In this document: positions 9,994 through 19,971 of the stretch, piece by piece
How the letters are laid out: each line of letters opens with the position of its first letter
How positions within the stretch are numbered: position 1 is the stretch's first letter
NCBI GenBank assembly: GCA_946965045.2
Contig: OX337228.1
Span: 3,410,001-3,474,000 of the forward strand
Source: Epithemia pelagica
Taxonomy: Eukaryota; Bacillariophyta; Bacillariophyceae; Surirellales; Surirellaceae
Direction of reading: 5' to 3'
Length of the DNA stretch: 64,000 bases
Made by a program: the position numbers and the translations under genes
The notes under the pieces: model-generated
The model's database searches: none
Seen by the model: the letters and a program-made list of their open reading frames with translations, nothing else
What the model was told of the DNA's origin: nothing

Positions 9994-12900
9994 ATGAGTT
10001 TCGAATGGAACAGCGACGACGATGGAGCGGACAACAGCGATTGGACTGACAAGCCAAATAATACGAAAGGCGACTTCAATGATTCAGCTCACATTGATTG
10101 CATGATTCCATTGGAGGACATTGCAGAGAACAACCATAATGATTGGGACATGGAGTTTGCTACTGCCAACCAAAAGGATGACGGGTCGGATGACGAGAAT
10201 AGTTTTGTCGACTGGGAAGATGCTGATCAGCCGGAGATCAGCAAAGTTAGTTCCCCTAGTGGGGTTACGACCTCAACAGTGCCTGATACTCAGGGACCAA
10301 CAAGACAGAAATTTCCAGAGCTTAAACCAGTCACGGTCAACCTTAGCGATGCAGGTATCGATGAAAAACATGAATCTCTGGGTCAACAGAAAAGGAAGCG
10401 TCCCCGCAGGCGGAATATTTGGAAATTTGCGCAATTGTCGCACACGTTACAAGCTACCTTATCAAATCTTCAGCAAGCGCATCTCTTGAGCTGGATAAGC
10501 CATGTCGTCTTTGTTTCGACTTTGCACGAAGAAGGCGACGTAATCCCGACACTGGAACTTGCTCTCGCCGCAAGTGTCATTCCTAGCACGTTTATTAAGA
10601 GCATGGATATCTCCGATAAGCCCAAAGCTCCATCTGTTCTAATGGTTCAAGATTTTTGTACATGGTTTAAACAGTATCATCACCAAAAGCGCCATGATCA
10701 TCTTGTTCAGCGGCAACAGAATCGACGTGGTCGACGGCAGCAACGACGAGGTCACCGAAGTTCCCTCAGAGATGTAAATCCTTGCAACAATATATTACTC
10801 TCTACAGCATTTAAGAAATGGATTCATGCATCCTTTCTCGGGTCATCACCCGCTGAGAACAACGAGGATACGGACCCAACCGTCGAAGGTTATCCTGTTC
10901 TCCTGGACGGCCTCTTTTCCAACCTGCTGTGCTTAACTTTAATGAGGCATGCCTTCGGATGGCGTGTTCGATGGTGCATGGTCTTGGACAATGTTATTGG
11001 ACTGGATTTGACGGTGAATCACCCGTTTTTATTGGCAGGCACTCAATGCTTATCATGTTGGACTTCTCTTGCATCAGCTTGGAGAAACCAGACATGCCAT
11101 TCTGTGGCGTTTGCTTGTGATACCAACTCCACAAATGAAGACTCCCTCCACACAAAGAAACATGGCATCAAGAAGCGCAAGCGACAACACGATAGCAACA
11201 AAGACAAGAATAAAGAAGCAAGAAATGGATATAGTGCCCGACTTCCAGTGTCGCCAGCAAAGTTCCTATGGGGTTTTATCGAAGTTCAAGTTCTTGACGA
11301 GGTTGGTTCGTGGCAAAACGGCAAGACAACTAAACCTAGGACTGTGGATTCCAAAGCAACGCTTGATTCCCTGAAACGTCATCGTTGGACTCACGTAGAT
11401 GTCAGCGATGACTGTTTCGTCTCAGCCACAAACTCTATCAACAGGACTCCATGTGACTCGGTTCGAATAGATCAGCCAATGTCGGTTGGGTCAAAATTTG
11501 CAGATCTTCAGCTACAAGCGGACCGTTTCAGTGGCTCGAGTCGACGTGACAACACTGAAAACCTAATGTCGACGTCGTTTCAAAGAAACAAACAGAACTC
11601 GCGGCTTCATTCAAACTCTCGTCGTCCTCCTCGGAACTCTGTGGTGACACCTTCGCCTGTGGCATTTGTTGTAGCTGTTGAGCATGCCTTTATCCAGAAC
11701 GGTAATTGCGAAGGCATTACTTTTTCGTCGCGCTCAACGCCTCCCTTTCGGTGCACTGATGTGACTCCAAGATACTCCTCCAGCCGCATAACTACTCTAC
11801 AAAGACGTTGTCTTTCGCGTCTTGAGATTCAAAACGAACTGGCAGATAATGCTAGCCGGCTCTCTGTATGGTGGACATCCACGCTGGACGCAATAAACAA
11901 AAAAGCCAGTAAACGTGATTCGATTGGGACGTATGCTTCAAAGGCTGATTCGAAGCCGGTAACTGGAGCAGGCTCAAAAGACTTAATTGACAGACCTTCT
12001 TATCACGTTAACAGCACCAAAAAGGGCAGAGTCATGAGTACATGTGTGACGTACCCAAAAGAAGACAACGAGCTAGGTGACTTCCAGTGTTCCGAGACCT
12101 TACAATCAGCTGACTTTGCAAGACAAAACGATGACAATGACATTGTGTTTTCCAATGACGCGGAAACTGAACCAATGCCAACCAGCAAAACAGCATTTGC
12201 TAATCATCCTATATATATTCTGAAATCTCAGCTCGGGAAAACACACGTTGTTGAGCCATCCGCGAAAGTATGCGGTCTTTTTGCAGGGGAATTTGTATAT
12301 TTGCGTCGGGATGTTACAACTGCCCTGGAACCACGCGCTTGGTTATATAAAGGGCGCAAAGTGAAATCGTGCGAACAGGATAAACCTGCCATTCGGCTGT
12401 CTCCGAGGAAAAAACCGGCGTCGAAGCAACGTTTTAAGCCGCTTAGGACATATGGTGTTGGAGTGGACAACGACAACAGTGAAAGAAAAAATGAGATGGA
12501 AAATGCTTCGTCGAGTTGCAAGGAAGATGAATTCTTGAGGAGTGGTGATCGACGACTGTATGCACTGTGGCAGACCGTACCATGGGCCCCGGAACCAGTA
12601 GGCCCGCAAGATCCGATACCGTTGAATGAGCACAAGAATGTCGAATTGGGCTTGCTAAACCCAGGTCTGGTTCACATCGATATGCCTGGCGAAGCGGTTC
12701 ATGCTGCGAAAGTGCTTGGTGTACCCTATGCGCCATGCTTAATCGGATTCGGAACCAGCGGAAAGGGGGGTCCGGTCGTTCGAGGAATTGTCGTCCATTC
12801 TCATAATGCCGCTGTGATTCAACAGGCGACAGAAGAAATAAGACAACACAAGTATGAAAAAGAAAACGACGAACGACAAGAAAGAGCTAAGAAGCTTTGG

Positions 12901-12996
12901 AAGAAACTTATGGTAGGTATACTTGTGAAGCAACGTGTTGCACGAGAGTATGGGGTAAAATCATCCGACTCTGATCAAGCAATTTGCTTGAACTGA
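9994..12996 (+). CDS. XPC/Rad4-family DNA damage recognition protein
   Basis: 1000 residues without an intron from the preferred Met at 9994 (MSFEWNSDDDGAD, an acidic start). Rad4 transglutaminase-like fold: LHEEGDVIPTLELALAASV near residue 170, AFGWRVRWCMVL near 319, WTHVDVSDDC near 467, and CTDVTPRYSS near 587. The beta-hairpin domains follow: BHD1 at about 735-790 (HPIYILKSQLGK...PRAWLYKGRKVK) and BHD3 at about 880-925 (NVELGLLNPGLVHIDMPGEAVHAAKVLGVPYAPCLIGF, broken here only by low-complexity linkers). XPC/Rad4 with its Rad23 partner senses helix distortion and starts global nucleotide-excision repair in the nucleus. A basic KRKRPRRR stretch near residue 130 could be a nuclear signal. The TGD contains long low-complexity inserts. 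The gene is tail-to-tail with the DUF6824-like gene, 44 bp apart. Confidence 0.9.
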   Translation: MSFEWNSDDDGADNSDWTDKPNNTKGDFNDSAHIDCMIPLEDIAENNHNDWDMEFATANQKDDGSDDENSFVDWEDADQPEISKVSSPSGVTTSTVPDTQGPTRQKFPELKPVTVNLSDAGIDEKHESLGQQKRKRPRRRNIWKFAQLSHTLQATLSNLQQAHLLSWISHVVFVSTLHEEGDVIPTLELALAASVIPSTFIKSMDISDKPKAPSVLMVQDFCTWFKQYHHQKRHDHLVQRQQNRRGRRQQRRGHRSSLRDVNPCNNILLSTAFKKWIHASFLGSSPAENNEDTDPTVEGYPVLLDGLFSNLLCLTLMRHAFGWRVRWCMVLDNVIGLDLTVNHPFLLAGTQCLSCWTSLASAWRNQTCHSVAFACDTNSTNEDSLHTKKHGIKKRKRQHDSNKDKNKEARNGYSARLPVSPAKFLWGFIEVQVLDEVGSWQNGKTTKPRTVDSKATLDSLKRHRWTHVDVSDDCFVSATNSINRTPCDSVRIDQPMSVGSKFADLQLQADRFSGSSRRDNTENLMSTSFQRNKQNSRLHSNSRRPPRNSVVTPSPVAFVVAVEHAFIQNGNCEGITFSSRSTPPFRCTDVTPRYSSSRITTLQRRCLSRLEIQNELADNASRLSVWWTSTLDAINKKASKRDSIGTYASKADSKPVTGAGSKDLIDRPSYHVNSTKKGRVMSTCVTYPKEDNELGDFQCSETLQSADFARQNDDNDIVFSNDAETEPMPTSKTAFANHPIYILKSQLGKTHVVEPSAKVCGLFAGEFVYLRRDVTTALEPRAWLYKGRKVKSCEQDKPAIRLSPRKKPASKQRFKPLRTYGVGVDNDNSERKNEMENASSSCKEDEFLRSGDRRLYALWQTVPWAPEPVGPQDPIPLNEHKNVELGLLNPGLVHIDMPGEAVHAAKVLGVPYAPCLIGFGTSGKGGPVVRGIVVHSHNAAVIQQATEEIRQHKYEKENDERQERAKKLWKKLMVGILVKQRVAREYGVKSSDSDQAICLN

Positions 12997-13040
12997 AACC
13001 AACCGGACGAGCTGACGACACCAAGAGCTACAACGAATGA

Positions 13041-15006
13041 CTACACGGTTGCGGTGTTCGGCTTTTCCCTGGTATCCTGGGCGTTCGCTGCGGCTTTCGT
13101 CAAAAGTTGAAGTCCTTGAAGGACTGCTTGTGGTGACTTTTGTTCACCCACTGCCTTTTCCCCTTCTTGTGCATCTGAAGCAACCGCAGCGGCTGCTGCC
13201 GCTGCTGCAGCGGCTGCCAATGCCACTTGCTCTTGCTGTGAAGATTCGTCTTTTGAGCCTGGCTCTTCTGATCGAGTAGTCTCCTCTTGACCATCAGTCT
13301 GTGTGCTCGGTGTCTGTGCGGGAATCGATCCCCCCGCCTTTGCTTGGTTTTCTTCACCAGCCAAAGACGGGTCGCCATTCGAGGAGGGGTCCTTCTTCTT
13401 TTGTTTCTGAGTAGGCAATGCTTGACCTCGTTTCTCTAAAAGAGTCGAGTTCGAGGCCTCAGCGGCAGCTTGAGTTTCGCCTTTCTCCTCCTTACTTTCG
13501 TCTGGTTTCTCTGCTTCTTCCAACGCAACCGTAGCCACTGGTGCCTCCTTTACATCTACTGAAATCGGGTTCTCTGTCTGCATATTATCAACCTTAACCT
13601 GTGCAACAGCTTGCTGAACGACCGGAGGAGTTACTTCTTGTTTCTCCGCCACATGTGGCTTCTTCAAGTCCCTGTCACTCAGGCTCCGGGCTTCTTCTCT
13701 CTTTCTTTTGGCCTGACGCTTCGCATCGCTAGTCCACGTCTTGGCGTCTTTCAGAGCTGAAATGACCAAAGGGCATCGTGAGTATAAGTACATGAATAGA
13801 ACTAACTTGACTCCGGACTTACCTTTCATCACCTTTAGAATCGATTTGGGACGATCCATGGGATTTCCATCAAGATCCAGAAACTTTCCTCCTCGATCGA
13901 TGATAGCTTGGTAAATCTTAAGTCCGATTTTACGCTTAGATATTTTGCTGGTAGTCGAGTCGTATGTTGGATAGGCGGCGGCAACCATGTTTCTGAAATG
14001 GCGGTTAAGCTGCTGTACCTTTCCACCTTTATACCAGGCAATGAGAATAAACAAACTTACGACCTCTAATCGTAACAAATCAGCACTTACCCTTGCCAGA
14101 CACAACGTCTTTACCGAGATTAATTTTGTAACTATAACTGGAGAGATCGACTATCAAAATATGGATTCGTGAGTACATGATTATGGCTCCTCTCCGAAAA
14201 GAAACGTTCCAACATAAATAGGACCACTTACCTTCTTCTTCTAAAGGCAGCGGCAAGTCAGTGTTGTCCTCCGTAAGATCAAGGGTGAAAAACGCATTGT
14301 TTGGATCGTTTGACACACGGGCTTGTGGACCTGGAGGGAGGGTTATCGTAATATTCTGACCTGGAGCAGCACCAATCGAAGCGGCAAAATTTGGTGGAGC
14401 AACTAGGTATGCTTGTGGGGGAATGGACGCCGGGGTGTCGCCATTGGGGGTCTGAATTTGGACCATGGTTGCAACTGGTGGTGGTGCGGCTTGACCGTCT
14501 CCCCCAGTAACAGCATTGGGTGCAGGGGGAGACCCGACAACTGAAACTGGCAAATTCGAACTCTCACCCTCTTTTGTTTTGCCGGCCGCAGATGCGTCGC
14601 TAGTAGGTGCCGGCACAGACTCTGCGGCAGTCGCCGCATCCCCCTGAGCCTGAGCATTTCCATTTCCGGTGGATGCCGCCTGAAGACTTGCAGCTGGGAA
14701 CCCCGTAGGAATAGAGGCGGCACTTAAAACAGCCCAGGTCAGACAAAGATATTTCACTGAATGTTCTTTGATGTTTTCTTACCTCGTCCCATCTCCAAAC
14801 ACAACCGTCGGGACGTACTGAAGCCTCCACACAACGCCTGTAGCTGGTGGTAGATTCACGGATGATGTCGATGGTTGAGCCTGCTGTGGTGTATCAGATG
14901 CAGCTTCCTCCGCCTTTGTTTCCTCTTTATCTTCTTTTGGAGGAGCTTCTACTGGCGCTTCGGCTTGTTGCTCTTGTGGTTGTTCTTGTTGCTCGTTTTC
15001 CGACAT
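13041..15006 (-). CDS. DUF6824-like domain protein with low-complexity tails
   Basis: Five exons: 15006-14783, 14722-14232, 14150-14091, 14026-13823 and 13756-13041 (complement). All introns are GT-AG, 60-81 bp, and phases agree, giving 564 residues. The conserved core is assembled across exons 3-5: INLGKDVVSGK, then GGKVQQLNRHFRNMV, KIGLKIYQAIIDRGGKFLDLDG, and KSILKVMKALKDAKTW. That arrangement resembles DUF6824, a domain common in diatom proteins of unknown role, sometimes beside DNA-binding domains. The N-terminus is Gln/Glu/Pro-rich and the C-terminus is Lys/Glu/Gln-rich with an 11-12-residue alanine run near the end. It is probably nuclear, but I infer this only from composition. The start Met (SENEQQEQPQEQQ) is the first in the frame. 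Confidence 0.75.
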
Positions 15007-15439
15007 CGTCAATAATCTAATTGTCGATCCTTCTTTTTTGCGTTGTAAGAGCGACACAGCGCGACCTCTTCTTTACGTATCTCTGGTACAAACTCTACGT
15101 CTCGCCTCTCGCCAGTTGGTCGAGAGAAAGAACGCTAATTTAGTAGCCAATAGTCGCGGATGATTCTCCAAAACCTCATATTGTAGAGCAAAGTGTACGA
15201 CTATTTACAAAGTAGTAGTAAAAAAAGTCAACCAAATTATTTCTACAAGACCCAGCCGTGGCTGCAAGGGCCAACTGCCATCTCTATTCTCTATCACCTC
15301 TAGAGTAGCTCGAGAGAGCTACTCCTACTCCTACAATAGGGTTTGGACTGTTTGGACGAAGACGGACAAAATAGATTATCGTAACAGAAATCAGGAGTAT
15401 GAAGCAACAGGAGGTAGAGACGATAATAGATAACGGCTG
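15007..15439. other. Intergenic spacer with CTAG/CTACTC stem-loop
   Basis: 433 bp between two same-strand genes. A palindromic stretch at about 15300-15333 (tagagtagctcgagagag, then ctactcctactc) can fold on itself; similar stretches recur elsewhere in the window. It probably holds the promoter of the DUF6824-like gene and the 3' end of the membrane-protein gene. Confidence 0.4.
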
Positions 15440-16702
15440 CTATATCTCGCTTGGATCATTTGTTCTGGTATCGTATCCATCGTCAATACCGCTGATGGGT
15501 TCATTGGATGATGCTGCTTGATGCCGATCTTCCGAATGTTGTATATCTCTTAGAATCTCGTCAATTCGTTGCTGTCTAGTGTTGATGTAAACTTCGTATT
15601 CGTCTTGTTCCACGTCATCTTCGACAACAATCGGTGGCTCCTCCGTACCGTGGACTGAATCGGAATGCGATGCACCAACAGCAGGTACGACATGCATTGA
15701 ATCCCTATTGGACTCACTTGACGAAGATTGAAGAGATGTAGGTGTGACAATTACTGCACCAAGAGCTGCCTCTCCACTTTGAACTGGTGTCGCTTCCATT
15801 TGTGCAAGCCGTCGTTCACGTTCTTCCGCTCGTTGACGCTGCAAGCGCTCTTTCTCACGTGTACGTTTTTCTTTGATGAGAGCCATTTCCCGAGCTCTTG
15901 CTCTCTCGATATCCGAAAGACCATAGTCGTCAACTCGGTTGTCGAGTGTGCGCATAAAGATGACAGTAATAAGGAAACCAGAGAGCCATAAGATTGTTCC
16001 AGCAATTAGGACGAGCCCACCTTCATCGATGCTGCAGGATGAATCTGGAAATATATTGTTACAGAGATCTGACCGTAAGAAGATGAATGATAAAGATGCC
16101 GCTACAGTGCCTGAAAGCAGCACAGTTGATAAGATGATGATCTGCCATGTGTTCCATGCGATGCACGAATTGACCACGGCCCATAGAACAACCACGATTC
16201 CAAGAAGAACAGACATGCTTCCTGCTATTCTCGCCATCTCAAAGTATTTCTCTGAAAACTCTTCTTTCATAGACTGCTGGTAACCAACACAAGTTCCCTC
16301 ATCCCAGTCCCGATCATCATTTGGTCGCAACCACTGAAAGAGGCCAAGGGCAGTCTTAAATTCTCTGAGAGAATCAGTCTGTACTGAATTGAATCGCGAG
16401 AAGGTTTGTTCAAAATTTCCAGAGTCCGATCGAAACGTCAAAACTACCATACGACAAGAAGCTACTGAGTACGTTGTTGCAACCAGAGCGGCGCATGAAG
16501 CCAAGAGAAGCCCAGCAGAAATGAAGCCTCCGTGGGGAAAAGTGCTGTCACAGGAAAACGCAGAAAGAGTTAGAGTTAACAATGAATAATTATTCTTTCC
16601 AAAAGGCAGCGCTATAGAATAGACCCGTACCAGATTCCGGTGAAGTGGGTCATCTTTAGTAGACTTGTTCTTTACTGAACTTGCGGTTGTCACTTTTGTC
16701 AC
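15440..16702 (-). CDS. Four-pass membrane protein with cytosolic charged coiled coil, unknown function
   Basis: 420 residues, no intron needed. Four hydrophobic segments: about 58-80, 161-183, 187-209 and 229-250. The first is followed by TTYSVASCRMVVLTF and the loop carries several Cys (GTCVGY, SDLCNNIF, SSCSI), suggesting an extracytoplasmic disulphide loop. Residues 262-300 are a highly charged Arg/Glu helix (REKERLQRQRAEERERR), a likely coiled coil. The tail is Ser-rich and acidic. The layout recalls a protein family I associate with diatoms that has no assigned role; claudin-like topology is a fold analogy only. A possible GT-AG intron near residues 25-50 was considered, but removing it would break the frame, so the continuous reading is kept. 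Confidence 0.7.
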   Translation of the reverse strand: MTKVTTASSVKNKSTKDDPLHRNLVRVYSIALPFGKNNYSLLTLTLSAFSCDSTFPHGGFISAGLLLASCAALVATTYSVASCRMVVLTFRSDSGNFEQTFSRFNSVQTDSLREFKTALGLFQWLRPNDDRDWDEGTCVGYQQSMKEEFSEKYFEMARIAGSMSVLLGIVVVLWAVVNSCIAWNTWQIIILSTVLLSGTVAASLSFIFLRSDLCNNIFPDSSCSIDEGGLVLIAGTILWLSGFLITVIFMRTLDNRVDDYGLSDIERARAREMALIKEKRTREKERLQRQRAEERERRLAQMEATPVQSGEAALGAVIVTPTSLQSSSSESNRDSMHVVPAVGASHSDSVHGTEEPPIVVEDDVEQDEYEVYINTRQQRIDEILRDIQHSEDRHQAASSNEPISGIDDGYDTRTNDPSEI

Positions 16703-17025
16703 AATGGTGCTGATACTTCTTGTGTCGTTGATTGATTTTTTGTTGTATTTTTGTCATGTGAAAATTGATTGTGTGCATGACCTGCGAGTTTGAATCGCGC
16801 TCCGATAATCCAAGAGTGGCATGCGACCATGTACGGTGTCTTCTCTTGCTTGGGCTTTGCCGCATGTGATCCATGACGAATCGTCCAACAAAATCAACGA
16901 TCTGGGAGGACGCGCGCGGTGCGCGGCAAAATATTGGATGACATGCGTGCACAATTTTTTACGAATTGGTCTTTGCATATATTATTGCATCCGCGATCCG
17001 CGCGTCTCTGCTAGGTTTTTATGAG
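16703..17025. other. Intergenic spacer
   Basis: 323 bp upstream of the membrane-protein gene and left of the first MITE. No gene or RNA is recognised. Confidence 0.4.
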
Positions 17026-17027
17026 TA

Positions 17028-17632
17028 AGGGCTGGGGATACCGATCCATGTACATCTAAGTAGTCTCAGTACAAAAGCTACGTAGAGTACATAAAATCAC
17101 ATAGTACACGTCACGCCGGAAATGGTCGGAATTTCAAAAAAATGCAAAAACGATCGACAATGATGGCGAGATCCGGTGACGCCGTATGCATTCACCCATG
17201 CATCGCATAAACATCCAACCACCGTAAGTCCTTTGCCTTTACCTTTGAAATTGTTGTCTGAAATTACAGAAGATTTGCCAAGTTGGCTGAAAAGGTACGC
17301 TGATTTTTCTGCAGTGATGAAATCGAACGACCGCCCTAACTCACTCATTTTTCAATCCTGACTCGACCGAATTGAAACCATAGTTGATCTAGTAGTAAAG
17401 AGTCTTATTCTAAAAGCGGTTTAGGCGAGCTCTATTATTGAGGAAGTTATGGCCATGGGGGTGATGGCTTCCACCATTGTCGAGCGATTTGCATTGTTTC
17501 TCGTGGCAGCAAGTTTTCAGTTTGCGACTCGGTGTGACCATCCGCCCCACTTCTTACACAGACGAAAATAGTACTACGTAGTTTAATGTACTGAGCCTAC
17601 TTAGATGTACATGGATCGGTATCCCCAGCCCT
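17028..17632. mobile_element. MITE with ~46-bp terminal inverted repeats and TA flanks
   Basis: The ends are inverted copies of each other: aagggctggggatacc at the left and ggtatccccagccctt at the right, matching over about 46 bp with one mismatch, then more loosely to about 70 bp. TA dinucleotides flank both ends (17026-17027 and 17633-17634). A TA duplication suggests a Tc1/mariner-type non-autonomous element. The 605-bp body has no convincing ORF. Confidence 0.82.
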
Positions 17633-17744
17633 TAGGTAGTAGCTTTACCCCCCAGCGGGGGTAGCTTTGAGGGTGTAATTTCGTGTAGCCACCCCCATCT
17701 CTAAGAGCAAATAATAACCTATTTCTTGACGGTAGGCATATCTC

Positions 17745-18303
17745 ATTTCCTCCACCACGATAACAACACGGGCCATGGTGTTGCACAGGTTGTTGTGCAC
17801 CTATTTGGACTCTTGAAACCTGTCTTCCCAGTCATAGACCTCAAACCAATAGTGTAGAATGCATCTGCATCACCAAAATTTAAAGGTTAAGGCTATTATG
17901 CGTCAGACTCATAGGCGCCATGCCTCGTGGCACAGGCACGGAAGCGACGTCTCACAATTTCGAACGAAGCAACTCAAAGGGACAATATTATGGCTCTTAT
18001 CTTGCATTGTTTGAGCACCTATTGATACACAATACACATAGCAGTAGTAGTTACGTACAGCATTGATAACAAAACATCAACTCTCATGTATTTTCATGCC
18101 ATCATTGTCTCGTATTGTGCCCGTATTACGCGTCACTGTATTGGTCATTTCCTAGAGTGGCCCGTATCCACTGTGTCCCTCACAATGCACTTCCATGGTA
18201 CCATTATGAAGCATATGATGGTCGGATCATGATGGGGTGGCCATTGGAGGTCACCAGCAACAACAAAGTTTGATTGTCGTGTTGTTATCGTGGTGGAGGA
18301 AAT
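17745..18303. mobile_element. MITE nested inside the Harbinger left end
   Basis: It is bounded by perfect 26-bp inverted repeats (atttcctccaccacgata... at 17745-17770, complement at 18278-18303). The Harbinger right end reads straight from tctcatt into attgggtgtttactgaaagt. At the left end the same two parts are separated by this 559-bp segment, which proves it is a later insertion. The body has no ORF. Confidence 0.83.
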
Positions 18304-18648
18304 GGGTGTTTACTGAAAGTAGTTAACAGACTTAACGAACGAACACAAACTCAAATATTTTGTACCCATAACCTGCTCATTGGATGCTTATGTTAAGATA
18401 CAGCCAAGAAATGCTCGGCACCTCGGACTGCCGAGCAAACGAAACACCCTAAACATAACATCCTCAACGCACGTAAGACACCTTGCCACCTCTATAGATA
18501 TATATGTATTCGTATAAGATATACATCTTGCAACCCCCCAAACAAAGAAATTCCTTGGTTGTGGTTTGCACCTCCGCCTCCACCCTCCTCCTTCTGTTTG
18601 CACCTCCGCCTCCACCCTCCTCCTTCTCTCTCTCATGGTTGAATCACC
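18304..18648. other. Subterminal and 5' leader region of the Harbinger Myb-like gene
   Basis: The left subterminal repeat resumes here (gggtgtttactgaaagt, then acacaaactcaa), matching the right end in inverse. Two direct copies of tttgcacctccgcctccac follow near 18564 and 18597, just before the start codon. Confidence 0.5.
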
Positions 18649-19923
18649 ATGGAGGAGTTTCGTCCGGCTTCCTTGTCTCCAGACTCTTCCTCTGATGAAT
18701 CTACCATCATGCCGACACCAGTTGCAGCTGAAGAAGGGGTTGAAGAAGAGCAAGTGGTAGATGACAACGAAGAAATTGATGTCTCGGCAGAGATGCGACG
18801 ACTGGACGAGCTTCGATCCTCTCCAGGAGAAGGAAACTTGCCTATGAGGCGCCGTGAGTCTCCCCGTCTTGCAAAAAAGCGTGAGGATACAGCTGCTTCG
18901 GTCGCTGCGGCTATCAAGAAGTCCAAGCGCAGCAACAATCCAACTAACTTGAAGGCGACAACACAAGCCGCGAGGGCGACAACACAACCTGCGAGGACAA
19001 CACAACCTGCAAAGACAAGTACCAAGACGACCAAACCACCCCCTATGTCGGCAAACAAGAAAAAAGGAGGAAATGGTGGGGCAGGGCGGAGCAAAGGACC
19101 AACCTACAAGAAAGGGGAAGTTGACTTTCTCCTAGATCTGTTAGAAGACCTGAAGCCAGCCTGTTCTGATGAATGGGACATCGTCACTCAAGAGTACAAC
19201 AAGCAGTTTCCAGGTCGTGAACGAGACAGAGACTCGTTGCAACGAAAATTCAACACCTTACACAACAAGAAGGTACCCACAGGAAACCCCACAATGCCCG
19301 AGGATGTGGAAAGGGCCAAGATGGTCATTGGTTTGATCTGCGCAAAAGTTGATGCTGGTGGTGATGTTGATGAAGACGACCTTGGAATAGAAGAAGACGA
19401 AGAAGAAGAGGACGAACAACCTACAAGGATCCCGACGAACTTATTCAAGACTGGTGACGCAGAAGCCACCAATATTACAGAATCTTCAATTTCCACGGTA
19501 CGTTCCCTTAAATCCGGACGAACTCCACGTAGGAGGTCACCCAAACAAGAACAGGCCCAAGAGCAGAAGGACCTCATGACCTGGCTCATCATGAGCATGA
19601 ACAAAAAGCAGGAGAAGGACGACGAAGACAGGAAAGAGCGTGCAAAAGAGGCCCAGCAAAATGCAACAATGCAACAGCTGCTCTTCCAACAGATGCAGCA
19701 GCAAGCAACAATGGCCCAACAGCAGGCCACACTTGCGGCACAACAGCGCCAACAAGATCAACAACAGTTCATGATGTTTATGGCTGGTATGTTTGGAAAG
19801 AACGCCGACAACAATCATAATTTAAAGAAGAAACGAAGCCGTGAAGAAGAAGGAGAAAATGAGCACGATGAGCACGATGACCATGGAGGACACAATGACT
19901 ATCAAGATCACGAAGAAAATTAA
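18649..19923 (+). CDS. Myb/SANT-like (DUF6818-type) accessory protein of the Harbinger transposon
   Basis: 424 residues. An acidic N-terminus and a basic linker rich in Thr-Thr-Gln repeats precede a trihelix at about 150-225: YKKGEVDFLLDLLEDLKP, EWDIVTQEYNKQFP, RDSLQRKFNTLHNKKVPTGNP, then a proline and RAK pattern. That matches the Myb/SANT-like domain of DUF6818 proteins found with PIF/Harbinger elements. The C-terminal third is a Gln-rich coiled coil (TMQQLLFQQMQQQATMAQ) and a His/Asp tail. In characterised Harbingers the Myb-like protein brings the transposase to the nucleus and to the element ends. It lies convergent with the transposase gene, 48 bp between stops. The frame is intact. Confidence 0.83.
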   Translation: MEEFRPASLSPDSSSDESTIMPTPVAAEEGVEEEQVVDDNEEIDVSAEMRRLDELRSSPGEGNLPMRRRESPRLAKKREDTAASVAAAIKKSKRSNNPTNLKATTQAARATTQPARTTQPAKTSTKTTKPPPMSANKKKGGNGGAGRSKGPTYKKGEVDFLLDLLEDLKPACSDEWDIVTQEYNKQFPGRERDRDSLQRKFNTLHNKKVPTGNPTMPEDVERAKMVIGLICAKVDAGGDVDEDDLGIEEDEEEEDEQPTRIPTNLFKTGDAEATNITESSISTVRSLKSGRTPRRRSPKQEQAQEQKDLMTWLIMSMNKKQEKDDEDRKERAKEAQQNATMQQLLFQQMQQQATMAQQQATLAAQQRQQDQQQFMMFMAGMFGKNADNNHNLKKKRSREEEGENEHDEHDDHGGHNDYQDHEEN

Positions 19924-19971
19924 GGATAACAATCAAATAAAATTTAGTAAGAGTTCCATTGAAAGGATATT

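Noticed and set aside
16557-16632. Possible intron near the start of the four-pass membrane protein
   Set aside because: The GT and AG sites present would shift the frame; the continuous reading is compatible with the protein.
17097-17348. 83-codon frame inside the first MITE
   Set aside because: No motif; MITEs normally carry no gene.
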